Assembly: GCA_016808115.1 (NCBI GenBank) | Contig: JAEQBH010000651.1 | Coordinates: 1,860,001-1,924,000 of the forward strand | DNA from: Tetrastigma voinierianum | Taxonomy: Eukaryota > Streptophyta > Magnoliopsida > Vitales > Vitaceae | DNA: 64,000 bases | Direction: 5' to 3' | Shown here: positions 46,501 to 57,937 of the stretch, one piece after another | How positions within the stretch are numbered: the first letter of the stretch is position 1 | Layout: every line of letters starts with the position of its first letter | The notes under the pieces: model-generated | Database searches by the model: none | What the model was told of the DNA's origin: nothing | Seen by the model: only the letters and a program-made list of their open reading frames with translations | Program-made: the position numbers and the translations under genes

Positions 46501-47053
46501 TAACGACATTAAACATAAGCTTCTTGGGAAATGACCAGTGACCCCCTTCTTCTTTGAACTTGCATTATTTTTTGTCTTTTTATTTGCTCTTTGGTACATT
46601 TTTCGCTTTTGGGATCTCTACTTTTGTTTTGTTTTAATGTGTTTGTGAGTTTTTTAGGTTTGTCGAAGGGTGCGAGCACTATAACTAAAGGGTTTGCATG
46701 TTCATGACAGTTTGAGAGAGCTAAATTCATGTTTTACATGGCTTGCCGCGGCCTTCTGCAGTACGTCGCGGTGTGGCCTCGCTGCGACGTAGATCTCGCG
46801 TACAGCATTGAAACACCTGAAAAAAGAGCCCACCAATCTTTGCGATGCGCGACTGCGTATACCTAACGCGCCGCTTCGTAATGAAGGGCAGCCTTTCATT
46901 ATGAGCACGGCCTTTGCTGTAGCTGCATTTCGATTAAAATTTTGAATTTATTTTTAAAACCCCATCGGTTTTTCATTTTCCCCCTACACAAATTTTTAGT
47001 TTACCTTTCTCTTTTTTTTTTTTTTTAACGCGAAATACAACCTAGATCTACCT
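46501..47053 (+). other. R6 spacer after pol
   Basis: A spacer containing SFLGNDQ-type remains at 46520. A CpG-rich palindromic patch at 46742-46900 (GCCGCGGC, CGTCGCGG, CTGCGACG) resembles the patch in the R6 LTRs. A T-run lies at 47012-47025. Confidence 0.5.
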
Positions 47054-48116
47054 AATGGCTCCCACAGTCGATCCAGGCAAAGAGACCGAAGTCGAACTCC
47101 ACCTCGTGGGTGGCTCGCCTCTCACGGAGGATCACGAGTTCGTTTTCCGGGAGGCGGCGAATCTACCATGAGTCCCGCTGTTCAGCCACTCATTTGTCAA
47201 GACGAGGTTTTCCAGCCTTTAACGTGTTCTTGACTTCATCATCAGGCTAGCAGGCGCGGACACTCTGTGCACCCCTTGTCCCGGGTGGCCCCGGTTATGC
47301 AGAATTCCACTGTTTACTGCTTTGAGTTGCTTTCCCTGATTTTGTATCCCCAAGCGAGTGGAGTGAGTTTAGTGCCCAAAACAATCCGTGGATTCTGCCT
47401 AGGATAACGGCGATCGCGGACTATAAAGCCTTATTTGTGAACACAAACTATGAACACTTGATGTAAGAGCTCACCAAGGGCAAGGCGTGCTGAAAGCATG
47501 CTTCGCCAAATGGGAGACTTTACCAGAGTTTCCGGATGCGCCTCACACGCCCAGGTGGCTACAAGGCCTTATCGATTTTTGTACGCAAAATCAAGCCTAC
47601 CTTTCACCTTAGCACAGTCAAGAAGGACAAGACGATCCTTCTCTACGCCATGACCCAGGACTTCAAGTGCGATATCGAGTCTGTCATCGAAAGGGGGTTG
47701 ATTGGGTGATGGCCCGAAGGCGATGCAGGGCCACGATCGCCTCGTTTGATTACCGATTATACCCATTTGGTGATCCGTTGTTGAACTCGGTACCAAGTGC
47801 GACGGCGCCCTACCCATACCATTGCCCAAGGCAAAGTTCGGGCGCTCTACAAAGTCGGAAGAGGAAGCTGATGATGATGCCTTGATTTGCCCCTAGTGAG
47901 AGGTGAATGAGAGACGATGACCTGTATGAGTCTCCCCTCAGGATTCGACTCGGCCCACAGCGAGACAAATTCATACTCTCACCATGCGGTTTGACGCATA
48001 GTGGGATGAGAATCAGGAGCACCGTGTTGCCCTAAGTCAGGATATGGATGCACTCAAGGCTAAGATGGCCATCATTCACTCCCGACGGGGACGAAATCAC
48101 GCGATAGTTGGCGCTT
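47054..48116 (+). pseudogene. R6 post-pol ORF, broken
   Basis: From ATG 47055: MAPTVDPGKETEVELHLVGG, SPLTEDHEFVFREAANLP, then in other frames WETLPEFPDAPHTPRWLQGL, IDFCTQNQAYLS and TTDL-like segments. Near 48030 it ends with ALSQDMDALKAKMAIIHSR. It is in the position of the R3 coiled-coil ORF and the accessory ORFs, but shares no motif I can see with either. Function unknown. Confidence 0.45.
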
Positions 48117-49469
48117 GACTCCTCTCACTTTCACATACGCCACGTGGCCGTATTCGCAGCGTAATAGATTCTCGGACGTATCTCTATTCCCTTATTTCTT
48201 TTCTATCATTGAGGATATTTGTCGGTTCGATTAGAAGTGTGGGTGTACGGTATGTAGTTTATTTTTAAATGTGTTTTGGAGTCCTAATTTTGTTAGTTTT
48301 TATTTTTCGACATGTTTAAGACCTAGTTTTCATTATGTCTTAGTTATGTTTGATTTTGGTACTATTGTGATCTGGTAGCTTTAGGATTTGGTATTAATTT
48401 TTTTTAGCTTTAGTCTTGGCCATGATTGTAAAAGGGGTCTTATTGATTGCGAGAATGGCAGAGAGTAAATAGGAACTCAGGTTGTTTGATGATGGAATTT
48501 GCATTGAAAGTTTAGAGAATGACCATGTAGTCATGTTTTTTAGATTTCAAGAAACCATTTCCTGAAGTAAGCTATCGCATACACACACACACGTGATCTT
48601 CAGGGTATGCCTAGACTCCGGACTCAGCATACACGAGTTCTACGAACCTTGGAAAGTTTAAACACCTAAGTGATGGGACACCTTAGAAAGAGGACTCATG
48701 CACCCAGGCGAAATAAGTATTTTTAAAGATTACACAAAATAAACATGGTTTGGAATAAGTGGATCATCCAATCGGAATCTCGGGCACAATCCGAGGGCAC
48801 AAAAGCCCTAATGCCACAGGCGGTGGCGGGAGCCATTGACTTCAGCAGCCTTGCAGCCGACGTGAAGGATGGATGATTTCCACAGTCTAGGGCCTCGAGG
48901 TTTGGTTGAGTGTTCAGGATGAAGTTCAAGGGGGACTGAATGCCCAGTGCCCTTAACCAATTGGTGGGAGTCACCAATGGATCTCCGCTATAGGAACACT
49001 CACTTAAAACTTCTTGGCACTAGTGCTCTTTCATTTTTATCTTAGAGTTAATCCCTTTAGGTTAGTTGAAGCGAATAAATGGGTGTGTTCTTATATTTCT
49101 ATGTTAAGTTATTCTAAATAGGCAAGTTAAATTCAAGTTTGAAATCACTGGAGCCGAGTTATATTAGAAGATCATAATTCAACACATGTATAGACTCCTT
49201 GGAAGGAATATTGAACACTAAAGGATTGACATGGTCAGAAGCGTGCTGACTCGATGCGAGGAGTTTGAAAGTTAAATAAACCTAGGTAGTCCTCGGATCT
49301 AAAAAATTGGTTCATGTTGACCTTTTTCTTGGTATCATGTTTATTAGACCCTATTGTAAGTGTTTAGTTATGCCATATTCTTGCATGCCTACTGTTGATA
49401 CATTCTTGTAGGGACAACAGAGAAACTAGTTTAGAGTGTTAATGGTTGAGTGGCATGGAAGTTTTAGAA
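48117..49469 (+). other. R6 3' non-coding region
   Basis: No gene. It has an ACACACAC run near 48588. Blocks near 48690-49000 (ACCAATTGGTGGGAGTCACC) resemble the conserved tail segments of R5 (26940, 27085). No clear polypurine tract was found before LTR-b. Confidence 0.45.
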
Positions 49470-50783
49470 GTCAGTTTCGATGTGTTCTTATAACTTCCAG
49501 TTACATATTCACATTCATATTCACTTTCTCTTATTAAATAAATGTCATATCTCCATATTATGAAAATGTTTGCGAGGACACGGTGATAAAATAAGCAAAA
49601 AGGAAGCTAAATAACATGAAGGAAGACATGAAGCAAAGAAGAAAATGAGGAAAATCGAGCACTCACGCGACATTTGGCACTCCATCTTGCGGTGTATCGC
49701 GTGACGCAGCAAAGTGGAGGTCCTAGTCACTGCGAACTAGCAAGGAAGACATTTAGTGGTCTTGGGTACGCCGCGGCGAAAAACCTCTTCGCCGCAGCAT
49801 AACGAGGGTTTTTCAGAAACGGTTGAGCATTAAATGACCTGGAATTTTAGGCCAATATAGGCCAGCTTCCTAAGACATAAAAGGAAGGCATTTTCTAGAG
49901 GCGGGGGAGATTGGGAGGTGAGCATTCAGAGGCAGACAGAGAGAGAAGGACATACGGACAGAGGAATATTGACGAAGACGGATTCCGAGAGATCGCGAAT
50001 ATGGCTTCTTCTATAGTTCTTTCCCTGATTTATTTTATGTTAAAAATCTTTCAGTCTGTAATGAATATCACCATGAACTAACTCTTCTTTCTAGGGTTTT
50101 ATCAACCCATTCGCACCATTATGGATTAATGTATTAATTATGGTTTATTTAATATTAGTATGAATTTATATGGTTGCTTTACTCCTGAAATTAATCACAT
50201 GTTATTGTTTGTGATTTTGTCATATTACTAGAATTACGAAGGATCGAGGAGAAGAACTGACTCTTAGGTACATGGGTAAAGCAACACTTGGTCAATGAGG
50301 GAATAGAGATATCCTGGGTTCCAAGGGTGGCATTAGGGTTTGCACATTTATGCATTTCGAAGTCAAGGGGTCGGGCGGAGATCTGATACACCTTTGTGAG
50401 ATAGGCAAATATATCTCGAGAAATGATATCTTGTAGAGCCACGATCAACCCGCTAACATAAATCATATGAAATATTAAATAAATACTCTATCTAGGTCAA
50501 AATCCATCAGGTGTGGCGATTACGGTCAAAACCCTAGTTTTCTCATCATTGTCTTAAATCAATATTTTAATATTAGCTTTTCCTTAGATTAGTTAAATTA
50601 GTCATAATTCCTTTATAAGACTCGATCCAAATATTATCACAGAATGCTAAGCGGTATTAAACCGCGCTTCTCTTCGTAGAGCGACACTTGATGAGCCACT
50701 ATACTACGTAAACTTGACGCGTATACTTGCGCGTGGAACCTCAGTTTTACTTAACTTTTACACCTTTCGCGCTGTGCGATCGA
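49470..50783 (+). repeat. R6 LTR-b
   Basis: It aligns with LTR-a from TTTCGATGTGTTC to the primer site. It holds the perfect palindrome CGCCGCGGCG at 49769-49778 and a nearby CTTCGCCGCAGC. The end is taken at GCGATCGA before CCTTTTGGCGC. Confidence 0.75.
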
Positions 50784-50788
50784 CCTTT

Positions 50789-50803
50789 TGGCGCTAGTTC
50801 CAG
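50789..50803 (+). other. R6 primer binding site b
   Basis: TGGCGCTAGTTCCAG, a modified tRNA-Asp complement, followed by the same leader as after LTR-a (GTTGATATTGACAACAGCGC). Confidence 0.65.
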
Positions 50804-51199
50804 AAGATGTTTAATGTTGATATTGACAACAGCGCTATAGATTCTACTTTGGATCAATTTTAATTTATTTCTTTCTTTTTACCTATTGATAATTTTATTT
50901 TTCTTTGTGTTATTTATTTTGCCTTATTTCATCTATGTTGTGACTTGGTCTCGACTTCATACTTGTGATTTCAGGAAAGCAATTAGTGTGCATGCAAATA
51001 CACGGTCACATGGAATTACTTCCATTCAATTCTAAACCAGAAAAAATAGTACATCGATTACGTACAAAAGCACACAGCCCGATCGAAATCATGCGAGAAT
51101 CGAAGATGAAGTAGATCATGATAAAGGAATAAACCACGGGTGGGACGAGAATGGATAGAATCATGAAATTAGGCCACGGATCGTTTTGTCTGACTGATG

Positions 51200-52518
51200 A
51201 TCTCATATGCTACTATGAGTCGCCCTTACCCACCTATAGTTGTTCAGTCGGCTATACGAAGACCACCTATTCAAGCGAACAACTTTGAGATGAAGGGAGT
51301 AACTCTGCAAATGCTCCAAAATATACAGTTCCATGGGTTGCCTAGTGAGAATCCGAATGCACACGTGAGTTTGTGAAGTCTGCGACCGCGGTCAGAGTAT
51401 AATGGAATATGAGGCTCTCGGTACGTCTATTTCACTTTGTCACTTAGCGTCTAAGCCCCTAACTGTTAGTTTACTAGCCAACCACTAGATTCCATTACCT
51501 TATGGAATGACTTGGTGTAGAAATTCCTAACCAAAATTTTCAGCCTCAGATCGCCTGTTACAGTCTGAGAGATTCTTTACAGATCGGGCGTTTGAGGGGA
51601 GAGAACTTGGCGGGGGCTGGGAGAGATTTCATGAGCTACTAAGGAGATGCCCACATCACAGGTTAACCAGTTGGATGCAAGTGCACACGTTCTACAATGG
51701 TTTAGGCGATTCAGCTAGGACAATCATTGATGCCTTAGCAAGAGGTGCCCTGATGAAGAAGACTACAGATCAAGCCTATAAGGTATTGGAAGATACAACC
51801 ACTAATACTAATCAGTGGCCTCGAGATAGGTCAGCACCTAGGAAGTCCGTGGCGGGAGCGGTTTCTGAAGTTCTCGATGGCCTGGTAAACCATGTCGGCT
51901 TAGTTAACTAAACGACTCTAGCGTAGTGCATGAGATGCTATTCGAATAACTTTGTGGGAGATCTCTGCTTGAGTCTTAGGACACAACACGGTACTATGGA
52001 CTGTTAGTCGGGATAGATGACAGTAGAGCAAGCACAGTATGTGAATCAGCAAAACCAATAATAATAGGGGCAGTATGGAGGTAATACCTACCATATGATT
52101 GCAAACTAGAATCGGGAATCGAGACGAGGGTTGGAGGAGGTAGCCGGAATAATCGAGCAATCAAAGCATGATTTGGAGAAACAACCAGAATAGTATGCCA
52201 CCAGTTCAAGCAAGCAAACCACCACCAGATAAGAAAGTAGATTTGGAATAAGCCTTAGCTCATATGATGACTTCCCACAGAACATTTATGAATGAGATGA
52301 AGGCCACATTCCAAAACCGAGCTCAGCAGCTGAAAAATTAATCCACCTAGCTACAGAATCAAGGAGCCTAACTCAAAAACCTGGAAGTGCAAATAGGCCA
52401 AATGGCCACATTGTTGAGGCGAGATGCGGCCTGAGATCATTACCTTGTAACTCAGAATTGAACTGAGGCGAGAGGTAATGAACATGTAAAAACATCCATA
52501 TGAGAAGTAGTAGAAAGT
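51200..52518 (+). pseudogene. R6 second gag copy
   Basis: The capsid domain is better preserved than in the first copy: the AIRRPPIQANNFE region (51250), QFHGLPSENPN (51330), CPHHRLTSWMQVHTFYNGLG, DSARTIIDALARGALMKKTT (51650-51770), WPRDRSAPRKSVAGA. Then AHMMTSHRTFMNEMKA and LRDHYL-type linker follow to 52450, ending in GNEHVK. It stops against the proline-rich piece of R5 near 52518 with no protease behind it. Confidence 0.8.
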
Positions 52519-52672
52519 GCTTAATCTTGGGTTAGAGATAGGGGCTACTGACATTGGGATATGGGGCTCCTGAGCACGGGCTGCTGGAGGCATCTGGACC
52601 TGTGGGGGATCTATTTGGGGATCTACCTTAACTAGAGGATATACGAGAAGATGAGGGGCCCCGGGCACAAAC
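52519..52672 (-). pseudogene. R5 accessory ORF, proline-rich middle fragment
   Basis: On the minus strand this reads VDPQIDPPQVQMPPAARAQE and EPHIPMSVAPI, a proline-rich linker. It sits between R9 (right) and R6 (left). It fits between the folded domain at 56282-57358 and the tail at 27736-28020. The boundary with the R6 gag near 52518 is approximate. Confidence 0.5.
52668..52672. repeat. R9 target site duplication, left copy
   Basis: CAAAC directly before TGCCATTTCTC; an identical copy is at 56277-56281. Confidence 0.85.
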
Positions 52673-54214
52673 TGCCATTTCTCAACGGTAAATGTGGCCT
52701 GGCAAACTGAAGGAACTCAACCCGGGTTTCCTTTTCCTAACTCAGGGGACCCTCCCGGCACTCCTACGGATTCGAAAAAAAAAACCTTTCATTTCTTTTA
52801 AACCTTTTAAAAAGTGAATCGTGGAAGCTGAACCCATTTATCACGATTCACGTTTTCCATTAAAATGCATGAAACATGGTGGAGACGAGAATTTTTTTAT
52901 TATTTTTCTTTATAAACATTAAACCCTTTATAGAAAATCGTGAGTTTCCTCTGTTTTGGACATGTCTAATTTACAACACCTTAATAAAACAATTTAATTT
53001 ACTCCACATCAATAATGGGACATCAGTCCACCCGCAGCCAATTTCAAATCAAATTTTAAAATCATTTTCTGAACACTATAGATATATAAACAATCTTTTA
53101 AAACGTATATACATTACAAAATAAAAGTGCATAAGTAGTTATTTACAACAAAAACTATACATTTTCACAAAGGTGGTCGTCACGTGAGGCGGAGTGTCAC
53201 TGGCCCAGAGGATGCTCAAACTGCACGTCAGTCTCGGCCCCTGAAAACATTTTATAAAACATTTGGAAAAATGGTGAGCTAAAGGAGCTCAGTTAGAGTA
53301 CAGTTCATAGGAAAATAATGTTTCCAGATATAGTTCAAATACAATGTGTAAAACAATTGTATAGAGATCTCATTTCCATAAACATTTACTTTTCATTCTT
53401 TTAAGCTTTCTATTCGAATACAGCGTGTAAAACAATTGTATAGAGATCTCATTTCTATAAACATTTACTTTACTTTCTTTTCCATATAGTTCAAATACAA
53501 TGTGTAAAACAATTGTATAAACATATCCTTTCAATAAACATTTACTTTACTTTCTTTTCCATTGTATCAACATATCTTTTCAATATACTTTCTTTTCCTT
53601 TTTTGAATCCATCATATTCAATGGAACCCGCCTACAGATTAACCACGGATTTGGTCCATGAGAACCTCAGGAAGCAGTCTTACGATCACGATGGCCCAAA
53701 AAGGAACCTCCGAGAAATCGTGCCCTAGTTAACCACCATTGGCCCATGAAAGAACCTACGAGTAAACAGTCTTATGATCACCGATGGCCCAAAAAGGAAT
53801 CTCCAATCAATCGTACCTTTCTTTTAAATACCATTGCAATATGGAATAAATCACATTATGCGTTGGTAAACTTTTCTTACTTTTCACGTGCATGGAAATA
53901 TACATCACTCTTCCCTTCCCTCTATAAAAAAATCCTAACCCTTTCCCAGCCTTGCCATGCAGCGTAAAGTACTTTGTGTCGACTTTTCTTTAAACTTATT
54001 CTTTGTAACATAGGGTAACCATGGATTCAAACATTTTCATATAAACATGTATATATAAATATACATTCATAAACATTTCATTTCATATGGAAACCATAAA
54101 TCATGCTTTATAAAACTATGGAAACCATAATCATTTCATATTTTCTCAACATAATTTAAAGTCAAGAAAACCATATTTCCTTTTTCATTTAAACATTCAT
54201 AACATAGATATGAA

Positions 54215-54217
<3 letters not shown>

Positions 54218-54303
<86 letters not shown>
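54218..54303. repeat. TA dinucleotide microsatellite inside R9
   Basis: About 43 uninterrupted AT/TA units. Such a perfect run is probably variable between individuals and can fold back on itself. Confidence 0.95.
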
Positions 54304-54306
<3 letters not shown>

Positions 54307-55666
54307 TAAACATTTAAAATTTCCCTCACCTTAGTTATTTAAGCCCTTTTCCTCCTTTAAAAACTTTCCACCTCCACCCTTGTCTTTTATCACCTTCCTC
54401 CTACAAGTCACATTATCCATAAAATCCATTAACATCCATACCTTAATCATGTTCAATTAAACCATTAACTATAATATACTTTCCAACAACCCTTAATCAT
54501 TTAATCACTTCCAATTGATTAAAATCAACTGAACTCAACCTCTTTTATTTCTCATGCTTTCTTATGCTTGCTCATAGAGTACAACCCATACACTAGCCCA
54601 CAACATGCCATGAAATGGTCATGCCAAAACCCACTATTCACAGCGACATAACCAAGCAACCTACACACTTGGTGCAAAACATAAATTTTTAGCCATGTTA
54701 TGATCATCCCCTATCCTCCACAGGAATATGTCTGGAATTGTAACTCAATGGGCTTTCCATAGAGTCCAAGAACACCCAAAACGGAGTTCGGACGAAGAAG
54801 TTATGGCTTTTCATTCAAAATTAGTCAATTTACTCTGTTTACACTGGAAACGGTCTGTGATACCCAATTTCAGGGGTCTTAATCCATAATTTGACATTTG
54901 TTCTTTGTACTCATTTGAAGATACAGTTCTTAGGGTTCTTCTCCAACTGGAATCGCCCAAATCGGATCACCGAACTCAAGATATATCCTAAATAACCGGG
55001 ACTACTCAGTTTTCAAACAAAACCAGAAACTGTCTGAACATAGCTCCCCTTTGAATGCATTTTTGAGTCCAAATGGGTCGGAATTTGGATAGACCTATCA
55101 AGGAAATATGGTCTTCTATCAGTCTAGTTCATCCAGCAATTTAAATCACTCAATTCGGATGAGTGATAGCCAAGTTATAGCCAAAACACAGTCATGGAGT
55201 CTCAAAACAAAATAGGAAAACTACCTAAACATAGCTCCACTTTGAATGCATTTCTGAGTCCAAAGGGGTCGGAATTTGGATTGACCTATTTCAAGGAGAT
55301 ATGTTCTCCTATTAGTATTGTTTATCCAGAAATTTGAATCGCTGCTCAGTTCGGATAGTGATAGCGAGTTATAAATGCAAAAATCTGATCATGGTCGGAG
55401 GAAAAAGCTGGATATCTCCCTTGGACACACACATACCCTTAGACAGAAATTAACCCGAGTAGGAGAAAAACCCTACCTCAAATGGTGTGATTTCCCGAGA
55501 CACCACCTTTTCTCGGTTTCCATGAAAACCTGAACCTTGGACCTTGGCATAATTTTGTGATTTTGGTACTTACAGCGTAGCTCTTATTAAACTAGATCGA
55601 CTTGCCCAATTCTCGGATTTATGGAGTTTCGGCTGGAGTGAAATCAGTGAATCAAAGAGAAGATTG

Positions 55667-55703
55667 CTTCTCTCTCTCTATCTCTCTCTCTCTCTCTCTC
55701 TCT
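55667..55703. repeat. TC dinucleotide microsatellite inside R9
   Basis: A run of TC units with one A interruption, next to the 3' end of R9 on the plus strand. Confidence 0.9.
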
Positions 55704-56276
55704 ACTCTTAGGTTTGTTTAGGACGAGGAGATATTTGGCATGTTCTAATCCTTTGGAATTATTTTATAGTGTGGCCACGTGGCCACGTCGCGCCACTTAT
55801 CACACTTCTTGGTTATTTTCTGCAAAGCAATTTACTGTCCGGTTTAGTTCCATTTATCTTAAATGGACATTTTTTAAATATTTGACAATTTTCAGGATTT
55901 TTCTAAAAATGTCGTTTTTGGGGTCTACCCGACGCCCCCCTTGGCCTCGAATTTCGTGAAAATCCGACTGTCTCGGAATTCAACGAAATTCAACTGGGTA
56001 AATAGATTTTGTGAGACGAATTCAACGGTGAAGTCCGTTTCATCATTCGAGATCTATAAAATTTTCGTATTTTTCTATGGCAAATTACCATTTTGCCATT
56101 TTTCAGAATAATTGCATTTTCACCCCTTAGACTCAATACATTATTATGAATATTTTTTTTATTTTCGGGGCTTGTTTTTTGAAATTTACTATTCATTTGA
56201 CTGTTTCCAGTCAAATACCTAACTGATCGAAAACGAAATTTACTATTCATGAAAACTATAAATTCAGGGTCTTACA

Positions 56277-56281
56277 CAAAC
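56277..56281. repeat. R9 target site duplication, right copy
   Basis: CAAAC directly after the LTR end CTTACA. Confidence 0.85.
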
Positions 56282-57358
56282 CCAACGACACTCTGGATGG
56301 GGCTCAGCCGAAAAACCTAGGTGCTCCAATACATGAGAGAGCAACCTCGGAAACAACAGTGGAATGGTCTTGACTCTACTGAGGTGCTTTCTATGGATTT
56401 TCTCTTCGAAGTGAAAGAGGGATGTCATAATAAGCTATGGGGGGCTAAACCAAAAGCCCTTAGAAATTCGATATAGGGCCTCTAGGATGGTACCCCACCT
56501 ATAGACAACATGCTGAAGAGGAAACAGATTGAACCATAACACGTGGTCCACAAAAGCATCCTGTTTGAAAATTGCCTCTAGAAACATAATAGGAGCGGTG
56601 ATGTGTCTGGGAGGAGGATCCAGAGACCATCTCAGGGGAAAGATGGGACCATTGCCTATAGTCAGTAGATTAGCGAGACCATTAGGCTAAAGCGAAGCGA
56701 TATCAGTATCAAAGGATGCCACATTGGCCATCAATAGTGAAGTGAATGGAAGTGGGGTGGCACTCACCTCAGGAAGTCATGGTCTGGTAAAAGTCAATCA
56801 TTACTCTCGGATAGAAAAATCGGCGTGGAGTCATAAACGGATCTAGAGAGTAGCACCGAACAAGCCCCTTCGAATCCCGAAGCTTCGACATATCGACAAA
56901 AGCTGGAATGTCAAAAAAAATTTCATTATGGAAGTCCTTATTGTTGTAATCAATGTTTCCTTCTATTGGAGCACAGGGGAAAAGTGGCATCATCACAGTA
57001 GAGAGAATAGAGTCAGGTGACAATGGAATGCTGGCTAAGGCTCCTTAAGGTGGTGGGCGTAGAGGCACTGCGGTACATGGCTGTGAAAGATTCTCAAGGC
57101 TAGGGGTCCTAACAGCTTAGGTGGAGGTGGCATGCGCACTAGTCATGGGTGAGGAGGATCTGCTAGCACGAACCCAGTCCTTATGTCATACCTATGCACT
57201 ATAAGAAGTGGGGCGGCGGCTGGGAGGTTCGTAAGCTCCGCGGGGATCAGCGGGGGCCGACCCGGTGTGCGACAATAGGTATGCCTTGGGCCTTGAGGAG
57301 GAGAGGAGGCCTGTGGTGGTGGGACAAGGAGTGGGGCCTCCACGAGATTCTTTAACAT
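56282..57358 (-). pseudogene. R5 accessory ORF, N-terminal and folded domain
   Basis: The frame opens at ATG 57358 with a proline-rich stretch (MLKNLVEAPLLVPPPQASSP). After a frame change the folded domain follows: IEGNIDYNNKDFHNEIFFDI, DPFMTPRRFFYPRVMIDFYQ, FTIDGQCG, VLWFNLFPLQHVVYRWGTIL, EALYRISKGFWF, MTSLFHFEEKIHRKHLS and PLLFPRLLSHVLEHLGF. I recall this motif series from hypothetical proteins common in grapevine; it is distinct from RT, integrase and envelope. Only about three stops or frame changes occur, so this is the best copy of the domain in the window. R9 interrupts it. Function unknown. Confidence 0.75.
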
Positions 57359-57462
57359 GAGCCCCTGGCCCGATAGAAGAGGGACCTCGGGCCTGAAAGT
57401 TCCGCGGGGAAGGGCTTGGTGTTTCGTAGGGGAGATGTGGGTTTTGAAGGGGGGTGGTCTCC

Positions 57463-57472
57463 TATTTATAAA
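57463..57472 (-). promoter_or_regulatory. R5 internal TATA box
   Basis: TTTATAAATAGG on the minus strand is a textbook plant TATA box. It lies about 105 bases before the ATG at 57358 of the accessory ORF and far from the LTR. Confidence 0.6.
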
Positions 57473-57479
57473 GGATGGA

Positions 57480-57937
57480 AAGTGAAGGGTTTGAAGAGGT
57501 AGAGGATAAAAAATAGTGTGGGATAGAATGTGACAAGAACTGGGGGAGCAAGGAATGTAACTGTAGAGCTCGTACGCCTAGGAAGGGGGGATCTATGCCT
57601 GGAAAATCGGTGAGGTTGCGGAATTTTCCCTGACCCTTGTGAAAAGCGGCTGAAAATAAGGTGACCTTAACGAAATTACTTACTGTGAATTTTTTTTTTT
57701 TTTTTTTTTTTTTTTTGGGCTTGCGGAATTTAGCGTGAACTCACGGACCTCCACAGCCGGAGAAAATTAACACCACCTAAAAACAAACAGAATTCATAAA
57801 AATAGCAGTAAAATAAAAAGAAGCTATGATTAAGATTAAATTACAGAAAGGTAAATTGAAGGAAATTTTTGAATAAAGCAAAAGAAAAAGAAAAATAAAT
57901 AAAAATAAAATAAAGATCAAACAAAAAGAACTGGACT
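57480..57937 (-). other. R5 spacer between protease and accessory promoter
   Basis: AT-rich, with a run of 27 T at 57690-57716. No pol motif is present. Read on the minus strand, the protease polyprotein ends near 57938 and the TATA box follows about 470 bases later. Confidence 0.6.

Larger units (their letters stand above)
28040..52518 (+). mobile_element. R6: head-to-tail Athila-like array, LTR-internal-LTR-gag
   Basis: LTR-a (about 28040-29336) and LTR-b (about 49470-50783) are each followed by a primer site, the same leader and a gag. Between them lie a full set of gag, protease, RT, RNase H, integrase and a post-pol ORF. No third LTR follows the second gag, which stops near 52518 against R5 sequence. 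R6 interrupts the accessory ORF of R5 and is itself interrupted by R7 and R8. The gag and LTR 3' halves match R2. Left edges of the LTRs are uncertain by about 30 bases. Confidence 0.7.
52673..56276 (-). mobile_element. R9: solo LTR of a long-LTR gypsy element (probably Tekay/Del-like)
   Basis: A 3604-bp unit with TG...CA ends, flanked by exact CAAAC copies and with no internal region. On the minus strand it starts TGTAAGACCCTGAATTTATA, a start I associate with the long LTRs of plant chromoviruses of the Tekay/Del type. It lies in the accessory ORF of R5. It has no similarity by eye to the other LTRs here. It contains a long TA repeat and a TC repeat. The small ORFs inside it (such as 52876-53124) have no recognised domain. 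Confidence 0.75.

Noticed and set aside
54218..54303. TA run as a replication origin or centromere satellite
   Set aside because: A simple microsatellite inside a solo LTR, with no supporting elements.
57690..57716. Run of 27 T as a poly(A) tail of a LINE, SINE or processed gene
   Set aside because: It sits in the spacer of R5 with no retroposed gene or target duplication next to it.
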